Part shown: piece by piece, positions 16,244 to 24,175 of the stretch | Numbering within the stretch: position 1 is the stretch's first letter | Layout of the letters: each line of letters begins with the position of its first letter | Position numbers and translations under genes: made by a program | The notes under the pieces: generated by a model | What the model was told of the DNA's origin: nothing | The model's database searches: none | Seen by the model: only the letters and a program-made list of their open reading frames with translations | From: Gaiellales bacterium | GTDB lineage: Bacteria > Actinomycetota > Thermoleophilia > RBG-16-64-13 | Assembly: GCA_012719395.1 (NCBI GenBank) | Contig: JAAYAL010000089.1 | Coordinates: 1-38,045, forward strand | Direction of reading: 5' to 3' | Length of the DNA stretch: 38,045 nt

Positions 16244-17134
16244 CTACGGCTTGGGCAGGAAATCATACCGCTGCAGGATCTTCTGGCCTTCGTCGCCCAA
16301 CACAAAGTCAATGAACGCCTGCGCCACCTCGCCGCTCTGGTTGGTCTTCACCACGGCGATGGGGTAGGTGGGCAGCGGGTCGCTCTGGAACTCATTCGGG
16401 ATGTCCAGGACGGTGACCTTGTCCTTGGCAGCGGTGGCGTCGGTGACGTAGACAAAGCCGGCGTCCACCTCGCCCAGCGTCACGCTGCTGGTGATGGCGG
16501 TGACCTTCTCCGCCTGGGTAACGACGTTGGCCATGATCTTGTCGGTGTAATCGGCGCCAAAGCTCGCACTCAGGTTTTTCAGCACGGTGCGCGTATAGGT
16601 CCCGACCGGCACGGTCTCCGACCCGATGGCGATCTTCTTCCCAGACGCGACGAGATCCTCAAGTGAGGTGATGCCGCCCGGGTTGTTGGCGGGAAGGATC
16701 ACGATCAGCTTGTTCTGGCAGAAGTTGAGCGGGGCCTCGGTCAGGCCCTTGTCGGCGAGTTGCTTCCCGTACTTGGTGCTGGCCGCCGCGAACACATCGG
16801 CGGGAGCGCCCTGCTCGATCTGGGCCACCAGCGCATCGGTGCCCTGGAAGTTGTTCACGAACTCGACGTTGGCGTACTGGGGATTGGCTTTCTTGAAGGC
16901 CGTCTGAATGTCAGGGAAGGCCTTGCTCAGGGAAGCGGCAGCGAAGACGTTGCACGTGGTGGCCGCCGCCGCCGTGGTTGTGGTGGAGGGCTCAGCGGTG
17001 GTGGTGGGAGCTGCGGTGGTGGTGGCTGCAGCCGTGGTGGTGGTGGAGCCGCAGCCGGCGAGGCAGAGTGAAAGAAGTAGGATGATGGCAAGCAAACCTA
17101 TCGGTAGTGTGGTGCGATCTCTTCCGTTTATCAT
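16244..17134 (-). CDS. modA: Molybdate-binding lipoprotein ModA
   Basis: 296 residues. Lipoprotein signal ending CLAGC (C28), a Thr/Ala-rich linker to about residue 55, then the ModA fold: 'NVFAAASLSKAFPDIQTAFKKANP', 'NNFQGTDALVAQIEQGAPADVFAAAS', 'GSETVPVGTYTRTVLKNL' and 'VTLGEVDAGFVYVTDA'. The Ser in FAAASL and the residues in SETVPVGTY are those that usually hold the oxyanion. It captures molybdate or tungstate outside the membrane for ModBC. ATG 17134 has GGGAGG upstream and gives a proper signal. It is the first gene of the operon. Confidence 0.93.
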   Translation of the reverse strand: MINGRDRTTLPIGLLAIILLLSLCLAGCGSTTTTAAATTTAAPTTTAEPSTTTTAAAATTCNVFAAASLSKAFPDIQTAFKKANPQYANVEFVNNFQGTDALVAQIEQGAPADVFAAASTKYGKQLADKGLTEAPLNFCQNKLIVILPANNPGGITSLEDLVASGKKIAIGSETVPVGTYTRTVLKNLSASFGADYTDKIMANVVTQAEKVTAITSSVTLGEVDAGFVYVTDATAAKDKVTVLDIPNEFQSDPLPTYPIAVVKTNQSGEVAQAFIDFVLGDEGQKILQRYDFLPKP

Positions 17135-17167
17135 GAGGGCCTCCCAATTATGCCTTGTGCGGTACGG

Positions 17168-17197
17168 AGTATAACGTCGCCTGTCGCATGATCGCAA
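17168..17197 (-). promoter_or_regulatory. Promoter of the modABC operon
   Basis: On the minus strand TTGCGA (17197-17192) and TATACT (17173-17168) are 18 bases apart, about 34 bases before the modA start. No canonical ModE operator (TATATA dyad) is evident. Confidence 0.55.
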
Positions 17198-17229
17198 GAC
17201 CCGGCTGGGGGACGCGGGCTGCTGCCGGT

Positions 17230-17258
17230 TTGGGGATTGCGCTCTCGTGTAGTACACT
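17230..17258 (+). promoter_or_regulatory. Divergent promoter for the lipoprotein gene
   Basis: TTGGGG (17230-17235), 17-base spacer, TACACT (17253-17258), about 105 bases before the lipoprotein start. Weaker than the modA promoter on the other strand. Confidence 0.35.
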
Positions 17259-17362
17259 GCGCGGGAATTATCGAGCGGCCGAGCAGCAGGTCTCCCGAGC
17301 CCGGGGTGGTCGGGAATGCCGCTCGTTGTCAGGGGCAGAGACGGCCGGACCGGAGGTTCACG

Positions 17363-17905
17363 ATGAGAAGATCTTGCGTGGCGGTGTGCGTGCTTCTGGC
17401 GGTGGCTCTGCTGATGGGTCTCTCGGGGTGCTCGGGGGATGAGGGGACCGCCGTCACCAGCTCCAGTGCGACCACCATGCCGGCAGCCACTACAGCGGCA
17501 TCGGCCACTACGGTTTCCATCGCCTCAACGACCTCATCCACCGCGGCCTCCACCACCGGGCCTGAGGCAACCACCGGTACCTCCACCTCCAGCGCTGACG
17601 CCGGTTGGCAGAAGGTGGTCGAGATGTCAGGCAGTGGCACGGGGGAGCAGACGTCCGAGCTCTTCGAGCTCAGCGGCGCTCCGGCACGCATCTCTTACTC
17701 CGTCAAGGCCGACACGATCTGGACCATGGCCGCCTTCGTGGAGCCGGAGGGTTGGGACATCCAGACCCAAGGCGGCTTCCCCGACGTCTGGGAGAGCGAG
17801 AAGACGGAGGGCTCCGAGACCCTGGACCAAGAGGCCGGCAGCCACTTCCTGTACGTGACGGCCGCCAACTGCGATTGGGCGGTGGTGGTCGAGGAACAGA
17901 AGTAG
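17363..17905 (+). CDS. Secreted lipoprotein of unknown function
   Basis: 180 residues. Lipoprotein signal ending GLSGC (C23) and a long Ser/Thr/Ala-rich linker (residues 30-80), then a compact domain of about 95 residues: 'WQKVVEMSGSGTGEQTSELFELSG', 'RISYSVKADTIWTMAAFVEPEG', 'GSHFLYVTAANCDWAVVVEEQ'. This pattern resembles small beta-sandwich domains in which a ligand-free surface and a final 'C-W-V-V-E' strand recur in actinobacterial lipoproteins. No function is known. GGAGG precedes the ATG. It is divergent from modA and convergent with the marR-type gene. Confidence 0.75.
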   Translation: MRRSCVAVCVLLAVALLMGLSGCSGDEGTAVTSSSATTMPAATTAASATTVSIASTTSSTAASTTGPEATTGTSTSSADAGWQKVVEMSGSGTGEQTSELFELSGAPARISYSVKADTIWTMAAFVEPEGWDIQTQGGFPDVWESEKTEGSETLDQEAGSHFLYVTAANCDWAVVVEEQK

Positions 17906-17912
17906 GCCTGCG

Positions 17913-18380
17913 CTAGCCTGTCTCTCGGTCAGCGTCGCGCCGGCCCAGCCCCAGCTTCCGGCACAGCCTGCCCAGTTCCTGCTGCTCCGCCTCGGTGAGC
18001 ACTGAGAACTCTCGGGCCACCACATGCATGAGCGGCAGGAGGACGCCCGACAGCCACTCATGGCCTTCCGGGGTGAGGTGCACCATGTACTTGCGTCGGT
18101 CGCTCTCGCTGCGCACACGCTTGACAAAGCCCCGCTTCTCCAGCGTGTCAACCACCACCGTGACGTTGCCCGCGCTCTTGAGTATCTTCTCTGAGAGCTC
18201 GCGCTGGTACATGGGGCCCAGGGTGTCCAGCGCTTCCATCACGGCCAACTGGGCGTGACTGGCGCGCCCGGGCAGCGTGCTCAGGACACGGGCGGACACG
18301 GCCATCTGTGCGCGGTACAGCTTGACCCACACCTCGGCCACCGCTTGGATGCTCTCGTCGAAATCGGCTCTCTTCTTCAT
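17913..18380 (-). CDS. MarR-family transcriptional regulator
   Basis: 155 residues of winged-helix MarR fold. 'RASHAQLAVMEALDTLGPMYQRELSEKILKSAGNVTVVVDTLEKRGFVKRVRSESDRRKYMVHLTPEGHEWL' contains, in order, the helix-turn-helix, recognition helix (SAGNVTVVVDTLEKRG) and the wing with the conserved D-R-R. The N- and C-terminal helices form the dimer interface. No Cys is at a canonical redox position. ATG 18380 has GAGG upstream. Palindromes at 18444-18458, just upstream, may be its own operator, which suggests autoregulation and possibly control of the small gene at 18601. Confidence 0.88.
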   Translation of the reverse strand: MKKRADFDESIQAVAEVWVKLYRAQMAVSARVLSTLPGRASHAQLAVMEALDTLGPMYQRELSEKILKSAGNVTVVVDTLEKRGFVKRVRSESDRRKYMVHLTPEGHEWLSGVLLPLMHVVAREFSVLTEAEQQELGRLCRKLGLGRRDADRETG

Positions 18381-18443
18381 GGTGCCTCGCTGCTGTCGGG
18401 AACGCCGGCATGTCGTGGTGTACGTCGGCCCTCTCACTATTAC

Positions 18444-18458
18444 ATCATAGATGATCTA
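18444..18458. promoter_or_regulatory. Overlapping palindromes, candidate MarR operator
   Basis: ATCAT-AG-ATGAT (18444-18455) overlaps TAGAT-G-ATCTA (18448-18458). Both dyads are perfect and lie in an AT-rich island 64-78 bases before the marR-type start, between the two divergent genes. MarR proteins usually bind such dyads near their own promoter. Confidence 0.5.
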
Positions 18459-18600
18459 GGCTTGAATCATGAGGGGCGGCGAAGTCTGCGTTCGCGTGGG
18501 CGGTGAACTCCCGGGCTGCTCGGGTACGAGTACTATGGACTCACATCGGTGGCGAGCAGCCGGCGACTTCACGGGGCGCCGGGACAAGGAGGTGGACACG

Positions 18601-18750
18601 GTGAAGGTGTGCGACTGCCGGGCGAGAGAGTTGACCTGCTCGGGCGATACGGTGGCCATGGTTTTCACGGGCATGTTCTGGATTGCCGTCGTCGCCGGAT
18701 TCGCGTGGTTCTTGCGGCGTTGGTGTCGGCGTGGCGGTTTCCACCGTTAG
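18601..18750 (+). CDS. Small single-pass membrane protein
   Basis: 49 residues. A Cys-containing N-terminus (VKVCDCRARELTCSGD) is followed by one membrane helix (about residues 19-38, 'VAMVFTGMFWIAVVAGFAWF') and a basic tail (RRWCRRGGFHR), so the C-terminus should be cytoplasmic. GTG 18601 is preceded by AAGGAGG at 9 bases, the strongest ribosome site in this stretch. Not recognised. It is divergent from the marR-type gene and could be its target, as MarR regulators often control membrane proteins nearby. Confidence 0.45.
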   Translation: MKVCDCRARELTCSGDTVAMVFTGMFWIAVVAGFAWFLRRWCRRGGFHR

Positions 18751-18918
18751 GCTGAGCAACAGCAGAGCGATTGATGGAAAATGCCTATAGCATCAATAGT
18801 AACAATGTATTGCTTCTATTGGTTGGCCGGTCGTACAATGAAATAGCTGAGCACCGCAAAGTCGCGGCTTCGGGATCCCCCCATCCCACCGCGGTGGTGC
18901 TGAGCGATTTCCCTGCAG

Positions 18919-18952
18919 TATGGCCGGCCCTCCCCCCCTGAGGCCGGCTATA
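18919..18952 (-). terminator. Hairpin terminator downstream of the FtsX-type permease
   Basis: An 11-bp stem with one G-T wobble (18919-18929 with 18942-18952) around a C-rich 12-base loop, 28 bases after the permease stop on the minus strand. Confidence 0.5.
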
Positions 18953-18979
18953 CGCAATTCTGGGGGGTAGTCTCGCCGC

Positions 18980-21900
18980 TCACTCCACGGACTTGAGTGA
19001 TTCCACCATGTCGATCTTGCGCAGGCGCGGACGCATGGCCAGATTGACCACCACGGCGAAGAGCAGCGTGAGCGCGGCGGAGTATGCGTAACTCATGGGG
19101 TGGATGGCGCGGCCGAACATCACTACGTCTACCTCCACCGTGGTGATGACGAACCGGGCCAGCCCCACACCCAACAGCAGGCCCAGCACACAGCCCAGTG
19201 CGGTGAGGGCGGCGGTCTCTCGGTAGATGTAGGCATCGACCTCCGACTCATAGAAGCCCAGCACCTTGATGGTGGCGATCTCCCTCCGCCTCTCCAGGAC
19301 GTTGAGGTTGGTGAGGTTGTACAGCACGATGAAGGCAAGCATGCCGGCTGAGAGGATGAGCACGAGCACGACGGAGTTGAGGCTGTTGAGCATGTCGTCG
19401 AAGGAGGAGACGATGTCGTCCGCGAACTGCACCGTGGTCACCGCATCCTCTCCCAGCAGCGCCTCGGACAGCGCTTCCTGGGCGGCCTCCTCCGTCACTG
19501 CCGCCTTGCCCAGTACCCCGTTCCAGGCCGGCCGGTCGTCGAAGACCCGCCTGTACAGATCTGGGGAGATGTAGAGGAAGTGGGCCACGTACTGCTCGGT
19601 GATGCCGGTCACGGTCAGGGGGACGGCGTCGCTGGTGGTGTCGCCCGCAGAGTCCAGGCGCTCTACATAGATGCTGTCGCCCACCTTCACAGACAGCATA
19701 TCGGCGGCCTTCTCCGTGAGGAGCACGCCGGATCCGCTCAGGGAGAGGGGGGAGGACCCGATGCGCGTGCGCAGCCGGATGAAGTCGTCGATGCGGTTGA
19801 GGTCGCTGGGACAGCACATATACGAGGCCAGTGAGGCGTCGCCGGCCCCGACCTTGCCGTGTGCGGGCGTGGCATCGCCGCCAGCCGGGGCGCGGATGGC
19901 GCGCGAATGCTGCGTTGTGTTCTGGAGGCGGACGCCTTCGGTGCGGACCGGCAAGTAGCCAGTGAAGGCCGCTTGGTCGTTGAGAAGCGCGGTCAGGGTG
20001 GTGTCGTCGTCCAACTTGTCCGGGTCCAGGCCGATGGTGGTGTCGTAGAGGTAGACCTCGCCATACTGACGGTCCAAGATGTCGCCGATGGAATCCTTGA
20101 GCGCGAAGCCGGTGAGAAGCAGCGCCGTGCAACCGGTGATGCCGATGACTGTCATCAGCAGGCGCTTCTTGTAGCGGAACAGGTTGCGCGCGGTCACCTT
20201 CTGAGAAAAGGAGAGACGCGACCAGAACGGCCGGATGCGTTCCAAGAAGATGCGCTTGCCCGGTCGGGGGGCGCGAGGAAGCATGAGCGTGGCCGGGCTC
20301 TCCCGCAGTGATGTCTCCACGGCCAGGATGGTGGCCAGGAGGGTGACCCCTACGGCCGCGGCGGCTGCACCCAGGGCGATGGGAAGGTGTACCGGCGTGA
20401 GCAGCGCGGGGGCCGTGTACATGGTGGTGTAAGCACGCCATATCACCTGGGGCAGGACCTGGGAGCCGATGCCGATGCCGCACACGCTGCCCAGGATGCC
20501 GCCGGCTCCGGCGTAGATCAGGTACTTGGCGGCGATGCGCCCTCGACCATAGCCGAGCGCCTTGTAGGTCCCGATGAGCGTCCGCTCTTCGTCCACCATG
20601 CGCGTCATGGTGGTGAGGGCCACCAACGCCGCCACCAGGAAGAAGATGAGAGGGAAGACGATGGAGATGGCCTCGATGCGATCGGCGTCGGCGGTGAAGT
20701 CTGCATAGCCCGTGTTCGTGTCGCGTCCCAGCACGTACCAGGTGGGGGGAGCCAGGTCGTCGATCTCGGCCTGCGCCTCCTCGAGTGCCGCATGGGCCTC
20801 GGCCAACTCCGCTTCGGCGTCCGCCTTCCCCTCCTGGTACTCAGCCTGGGCATCGTCCAATTGTCGTTTGCCCACCTCAAGTTCGTCGCGGCCCTGGGCG
20901 ATACGCTGCTTCGCCGCGGCCAGCTGCTCCCGTGCGGCGGCGAACTGCGCCCGGGCCTGTTTCTCACCGGCCTCGAGCTCCTGCCGCCCGGCCTCCAGCT
21001 GCGCTCTGGCCCTCTCGGTGGCGGCGGTGCCTTCCGCATATAGCGCCGACTGTGCGGAGTAGGCCTGCCGGGTGTAGGCGAGACCCTCCTGGGCTGCACC
21101 CAGCTGCGTGGCGAGAGCTCCGGAGGTAGGATCCACCACCTGTCCCAGGGCCTCGGCCGCCAGGGCGGCATCGTAGGCGGTCTGCAGCTGGGCGACAGCC
21201 GGCTCCAGGGCTCCTATCTGTGCCTGCAGGGCTTCCAGGGCGTCCGCCAGTTGCTGCAGCTCCGCAGTGCGCGCGTCCAACTCGGCCCGGGCGGCGTCGA
21301 GTTGCGCTTCTGCCTCGCCCGTCTGTGCGGCAAATGACTCTTGCTCCCTTGTCAGCCGGGCTTCGCCTGCCGCGTAGTCCAGCTGCGCCTTTCCCAACTG
21401 CTCCTCCAAAGCCGCGAGGGTGGCGGCGGCTTCGCCCAGTTCCGCCTGCCCTTGGGCCAGTCGCATATCGGCATCGACTCGGGTCTTCTCGTACTCGGAA
21501 CGTTTCTCGTCCAGCTCACCTTGGGCCTCCGCTTTCAGCTCGGCCAGTCTTGCCACTTCACGTTCGGGTGCGATCTTCTCCAGCGCCGTGGTCACCGGGT
21601 CCACCAGCTCCCTGTAGGCCGGCTGGAAGGTGGAGACGTCCGCGGCACCCCGCACGGTCAGGTAGAGGTCGGTGTAGGTGGCGGGGTGGGCGAAGTCGTC
21701 CTGGAGGATGTACATGACGCGGTCGATGCTGCCGTCGTTGAGCGAGGTGGTTCCGCGCGAGAACGAAACGTAGGAGGAAGAGTCGAACACGCCCACCACA
21801 GTGAAGTGGGTGTGAGCGAAAGTATCGGCCAAGTCGGTAATGCCGGCGGTGAGGGCCACTTGGTCGCCGAGCTGCGCCGTGTGCGCGAAGACCTTGCTGC

Positions 21901-22360
21901 TATCCAGCATGCACTCGCCGGAAGTCTGCGGCCAGCGCCCGGCCACCAGGAGGGGGCGGTTGAGGTATTGGGAATCGTTGGGCGGAGTGGATGCCTGGTC
22001 CGAAGCATGGGTGGACGCTGCCGCCTCGCCGGGCAGGGAGTGCACGCGGACCGTGGCGCGCCGACCCCCGATGGTGGCGGTGGCATCGGCTTGGTGGGAG
22101 GGCATGACGACCGAGACGTTGTCCTCCTGCCGGACTGCGGTCACGTCGGCGGAGGAGAAGCCCAGGGTGGAGACGAGGTGCACGTCCATGAAGGCGGTCT
22201 GGTCGAAGTAGCGGTCCAGAGTCAGCCGCATGTCGGGCGCACACATGCGCAGGCCGGCATAGAAGCCCGCTCCCAGCGCCACGATGGCGAAAATGGCCGC
22301 GAAACGGCTCAGGGAACGGGTGATGGAGCGGAGGATCTCCTTCTGGAAGGCGGTGTGCAC
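18980..22360 (-). CDS. Large FtsX-family ABC permease with extracellular coiled coil
   Basis: 1,126 residues. An N-terminal membrane helix (about 15-37) is followed by an extracytoplasmic region to about 565. Within it, residues 257-540 are a long Glu/Ala/Leu/Gln-rich coiled coil with heptad character. An FtsX domain follows (first helix near 568: 'IVFPLIFFLVAALVALTTMTRM'), then a second membrane unit starting near 722 ('RNLFRYKKRLLMTVIGITG'), a second extracytoplasmic domain, and a last FtsX domain (about 990-1126, with 'YNLTNLNVLERRREIATIKVLGF'). This is the two-FtsX layout of large putative permeases in Gram-positive bacteria; substrates are unknown, but mechanotransmission or lipid/peptide export is typical of the family. 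GTG start, 7 bases after the ATPase stop. Confidence 0.88.
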   Translation of the reverse strand: MHTAFQKEILRSITRSLSRFAAIFAIVALGAGFYAGLRMCAPDMRLTLDRYFDQTAFMDVHLVSTLGFSSADVTAVRQEDNVSVVMPSHQADATATIGGRRATVRVHSLPGEAAASTHASDQASTPPNDSQYLNRPLLVAGRWPQTSGECMLDSSKVFAHTAQLGDQVALTAGITDLADTFAHTHFTVVGVFDSSSYVSFSRGTTSLNDGSIDRVMYILQDDFAHPATYTDLYLTVRGAADVSTFQPAYRELVDPVTTALEKIAPEREVARLAELKAEAQGELDEKRSEYEKTRVDADMRLAQGQAELGEAAATLAALEEQLGKAQLDYAAGEARLTREQESFAAQTGEAEAQLDAARAELDARTAELQQLADALEALQAQIGALEPAVAQLQTAYDAALAAEALGQVVDPTSGALATQLGAAQEGLAYTRQAYSAQSALYAEGTAATERARAQLEAGRQELEAGEKQARAQFAAAREQLAAAKQRIAQGRDELEVGKRQLDDAQAEYQEGKADAEAELAEAHAALEEAQAEIDDLAPPTWYVLGRDTNTGYADFTADADRIEAISIVFPLIFFLVAALVALTTMTRMVDEERTLIGTYKALGYGRGRIAAKYLIYAGAGGILGSVCGIGIGSQVLPQVIWRAYTTMYTAPALLTPVHLPIALGAAAAAVGVTLLATILAVETSLRESPATLMLPRAPRPGKRIFLERIRPFWSRLSFSQKVTARNLFRYKKRLLMTVIGITGCTALLLTGFALKDSIGDILDRQYGEVYLYDTTIGLDPDKLDDDTTLTALLNDQAAFTGYLPVRTEGVRLQNTTQHSRAIRAPAGGDATPAHGKVGAGDASLASYMCCPSDLNRIDDFIRLRTRIGSSPLSLSGSGVLLTEKAADMLSVKVGDSIYVERLDSAGDTTSDAVPLTVTGITEQYVAHFLYISPDLYRRVFDDRPAWNGVLGKAAVTEEAAQEALSEALLGEDAVTTVQFADDIVSSFDDMLNSLNSVVLVLILSAGMLAFIVLYNLTNLNVLERRREIATIKVLGFYESEVDAYIYRETAALTALGCVLGLLLGVGLARFVITTVEVDVVMFGRAIHPMSYAYSAALTLLFAVVVNLAMRPRLRKIDMVESLKSVE

Positions 22361-22367
22361 GCCTCGG

Positions 22368-23069
22368 TCACCACTGTATGGTCGACGCTCGGGCCGGCCG
22401 TGGATTCGTGCGCACGTCCACCACCTGCCCGTTGTTCATCTGGATGATGCGGTCCGCCATGGCGGTGAGGGCGTGGTTGTGCGTGATGATGATGACGGTG
22501 TGGCCGGTGCGGCGGCTGGTGTCCTGCAGCAGGGTGAGGATGGAGGTGCCGGTGCTGGAGTCCAAGGCGCCGGTGGGCTCGTCGCAGAGGAGGAGGCGGG
22601 GGTTCTTGGCCAGGGCCCGGGCGATGGCCACCCGCTGCTGCTCGCCGCCGGAGAGCTGACTGGGGAAGTTGTCCATGCGGTTCTCCAAGCCCACCTCCAG
22701 CAGCGTCTCGGCGGCGTCCAGGGGTTCGCGGCAGATCTGCGTGGCCAACTCCACGTTCTCCAGAGCGGTGAGGTTGGGCACCAAATTGTAGAATTGGAAG
22801 ACGAAGCCGATGTCGAAGCGCCGGTACTGGGTGAGACGGCGGGGCGTGAAGGCGCTGATCTCGTCATTCCCCAGCCGGATGGTCCCTGAGGTACAGGTGT
22901 CCATGCCGCCCAGTAGGTTGAGTACGGTGGTCTTGCCGGCTCCGCTGGGCCCCACGATGACGGCCAGTTCGCCTCGGTTGACGTCAAAGGTTACGCCGTC
23001 CACCGCTGCGATCTCCACCTCACCGGTGCGGTAGATCTTATGCACGTCCTCGAACCGGACGAACGTCAT
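22368..23069 (-). CDS. LolD/MacB-type ABC transporter ATPase
   Basis: 233 residues. Walker A GPSGAGKTT (40-48), Q-loop FVFQFYNLVPNLTALENVE (89-107), signature LSGGEQQR (139-146), Walker B LLLCDEPTGALD (159-170) and switch His in ITHNHAL. The text is typical of ATPases that drive FtsX-type mechanotransmission permeases. It pairs with the permease that starts 7 bases downstream. ATG 23069 is preceded by AGGAACCTCCT. It is divergent from the nitroreductase gene. Confidence 0.9.
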   Translation of the reverse strand: MTFVRFEDVHKIYRTGEVEIAAVDGVTFDVNRGELAVIVGPSGAGKTTVLNLLGGMDTCTSGTIRLGNDEISAFTPRRLTQYRRFDIGFVFQFYNLVPNLTALENVELATQICREPLDAAETLLEVGLENRMDNFPSQLSGGEQQRVAIARALAKNPRLLLCDEPTGALDSSTGTSILTLLQDTSRRTGHTVIIITHNHALTAMADRIIQMNNGQVVDVRTNPRPARASTIQW

Positions 23070-23200
23070 AGGAGGTTCCTCGTATTGCTGTAGTGCTTCG
23101 CGCGGTCTGCTCCGCCAAAACGGCACGGCATATTGTATGACGTGTGGGCTTCCCATGGCATATGCTGAGATTGGTCGTGAACGCGGACAGGAGGAAGGTC

Positions 23201-23866
23201 ATGAGTGTGGGCGAAGCCCTTGCCGCCCGGCACGCAAGCCGTGTCTACGAGCCTCAGGCGGTGCCGCGAGGAGTGCTGACGCGGGTCATCGAGGCGGCCA
23301 CCCGAGCGCCCTCCTGGGGGAACACTCAGCCCTGGGAGGTGTTCATCGCCGCCGGCGAGACCATGAACGCCATTCGTGGCGCCTATCTCGCCAACCTACG
23401 GAATCACGTGGCGCCCAGCCCGGAGGTGGGTCCCATCGAGGTCTGGCCCGCACACGTGCAACAGCGCTACACGGACAGGTTGCTGGCCATCTGCGCCGCC
23501 TTGGGCGCGGACCCGGCGGACCCGGCCGGCCAGCAGGCGGCGGCGGAGGGGCAGATGGCTTTCTTCGGGGCTCCTGCCACCATCTTCCTCTGCAGCCACC
23601 CCGGGTTGGAGCCCTGGTCCCTGTTTGATCTGGGCGCTCTGGGCCAGAGCATCATGCTGGCGGCGGTGGAGGAGGGATTGAGCACTACCCCCGCTTTCTC
23701 GGCCGTCTCCTACCCTGACGTCCTTCGCCGGGAGTTGGAGATCCCTGAGGATTACAGGATTGTAATCGGGATAGAGATTGGCTACGAAGATGAGACCAAC
23801 CCCATGAACACCTGTCGCAGCGTGCGGCGGTCCATCGACGAGGTGCTGAGGATCAAGGGGGCGTAG
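23201..23866 (+). CDS. Nitroreductase-family FMN protein
   Basis: 221 residues. 'ALAARHASRVYEPQAVPRGVLTRVIEAATRAPSWGNTQPWEVFIAAG' carries the FMN-phosphate-binding R-S-x-R-like segment and the 'APS--N-QPW' motif. 'LGALGQSIMLAAVEEGLSTTP' and 'IVIGIEIGYEDE' follow as in the family. These dimeric flavoproteins reduce quinones, nitro compounds or other small molecules with NAD(P)H in the cytoplasm; the true substrate is unknown. ATG 23201 has a full AGGAGG. Confidence 0.88.
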   Translation: MSVGEALAARHASRVYEPQAVPRGVLTRVIEAATRAPSWGNTQPWEVFIAAGETMNAIRGAYLANLRNHVAPSPEVGPIEVWPAHVQQRYTDRLLAICAALGADPADPAGQQAAAEGQMAFFGAPATIFLCSHPGLEPWSLFDLGALGQSIMLAAVEEGLSTTPAFSAVSYPDVLRRELEIPEDYRIVIGIEIGYEDETNPMNTCRSVRRSIDEVLRIKGA

Positions 23867-24175
23867 CCGCGCCACGTGCCATGTGCGCGGGGGCCCCGGT
23901 GGCACCGTGGCAGCGCTCAGTGCATCGCCGCCTCCGGCGAAGACATTGCTGGAAGGACCGCCGAGCAGGGTAGGCAGGGCCTTGCGCGCCGCGGTGCACC
24001 GATTCCGTGACCACCTGGTTCATAAGGGAGAGGTGAGGGCCGCAGGTTGCGTTACATGGCGGCGTGTCTGCGTCACGTGACCTGCAGTGGGCTCGTCTTC
24101 CTGAGTGGTGTGCACCACCGCCGGGCTGCGCCAGCCGGTCGCCGGAGCCGCCGCCGGCGGTGGTGCCAAGTGCAG
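23867..24175. other. Intergenic stretch between convergent genes
   Basis: No convincing gene is seen. It contains a perfect 10-bp palindrome GTCACGTGAC (24072-24081) and a strong inverted repeat near the right end listed as a terminator. Confidence 0.4.
24112..24166. terminator. 13-bp inverted repeat between convergent nitroreductase and hydrolase genes
   Basis: GCACCACCGCCGG (24112-24124) pairs perfectly with CCGGCGGTGGTGC (24154-24166); the 29-base interior is itself GC-rich and can fold. It lies 10 bases beyond the hydrolase stop and may act in both directions. Confidence 0.5.

Noticed and set aside
17135-17240. ModE-type operator before modA.
   Set aside because: Short TTATA and CATAAT strings are present but do not form the symmetrical TATATA dyad that ModE needs.
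18840-18910. Possible c-di-GMP-type riboswitch, because of the string CGCAAAGTCGCGG.
   Set aside because: The rest of the GEMM consensus (GGGCAAACC and the second receptor stem) is absent, and the orientation does not place it before a start codon.
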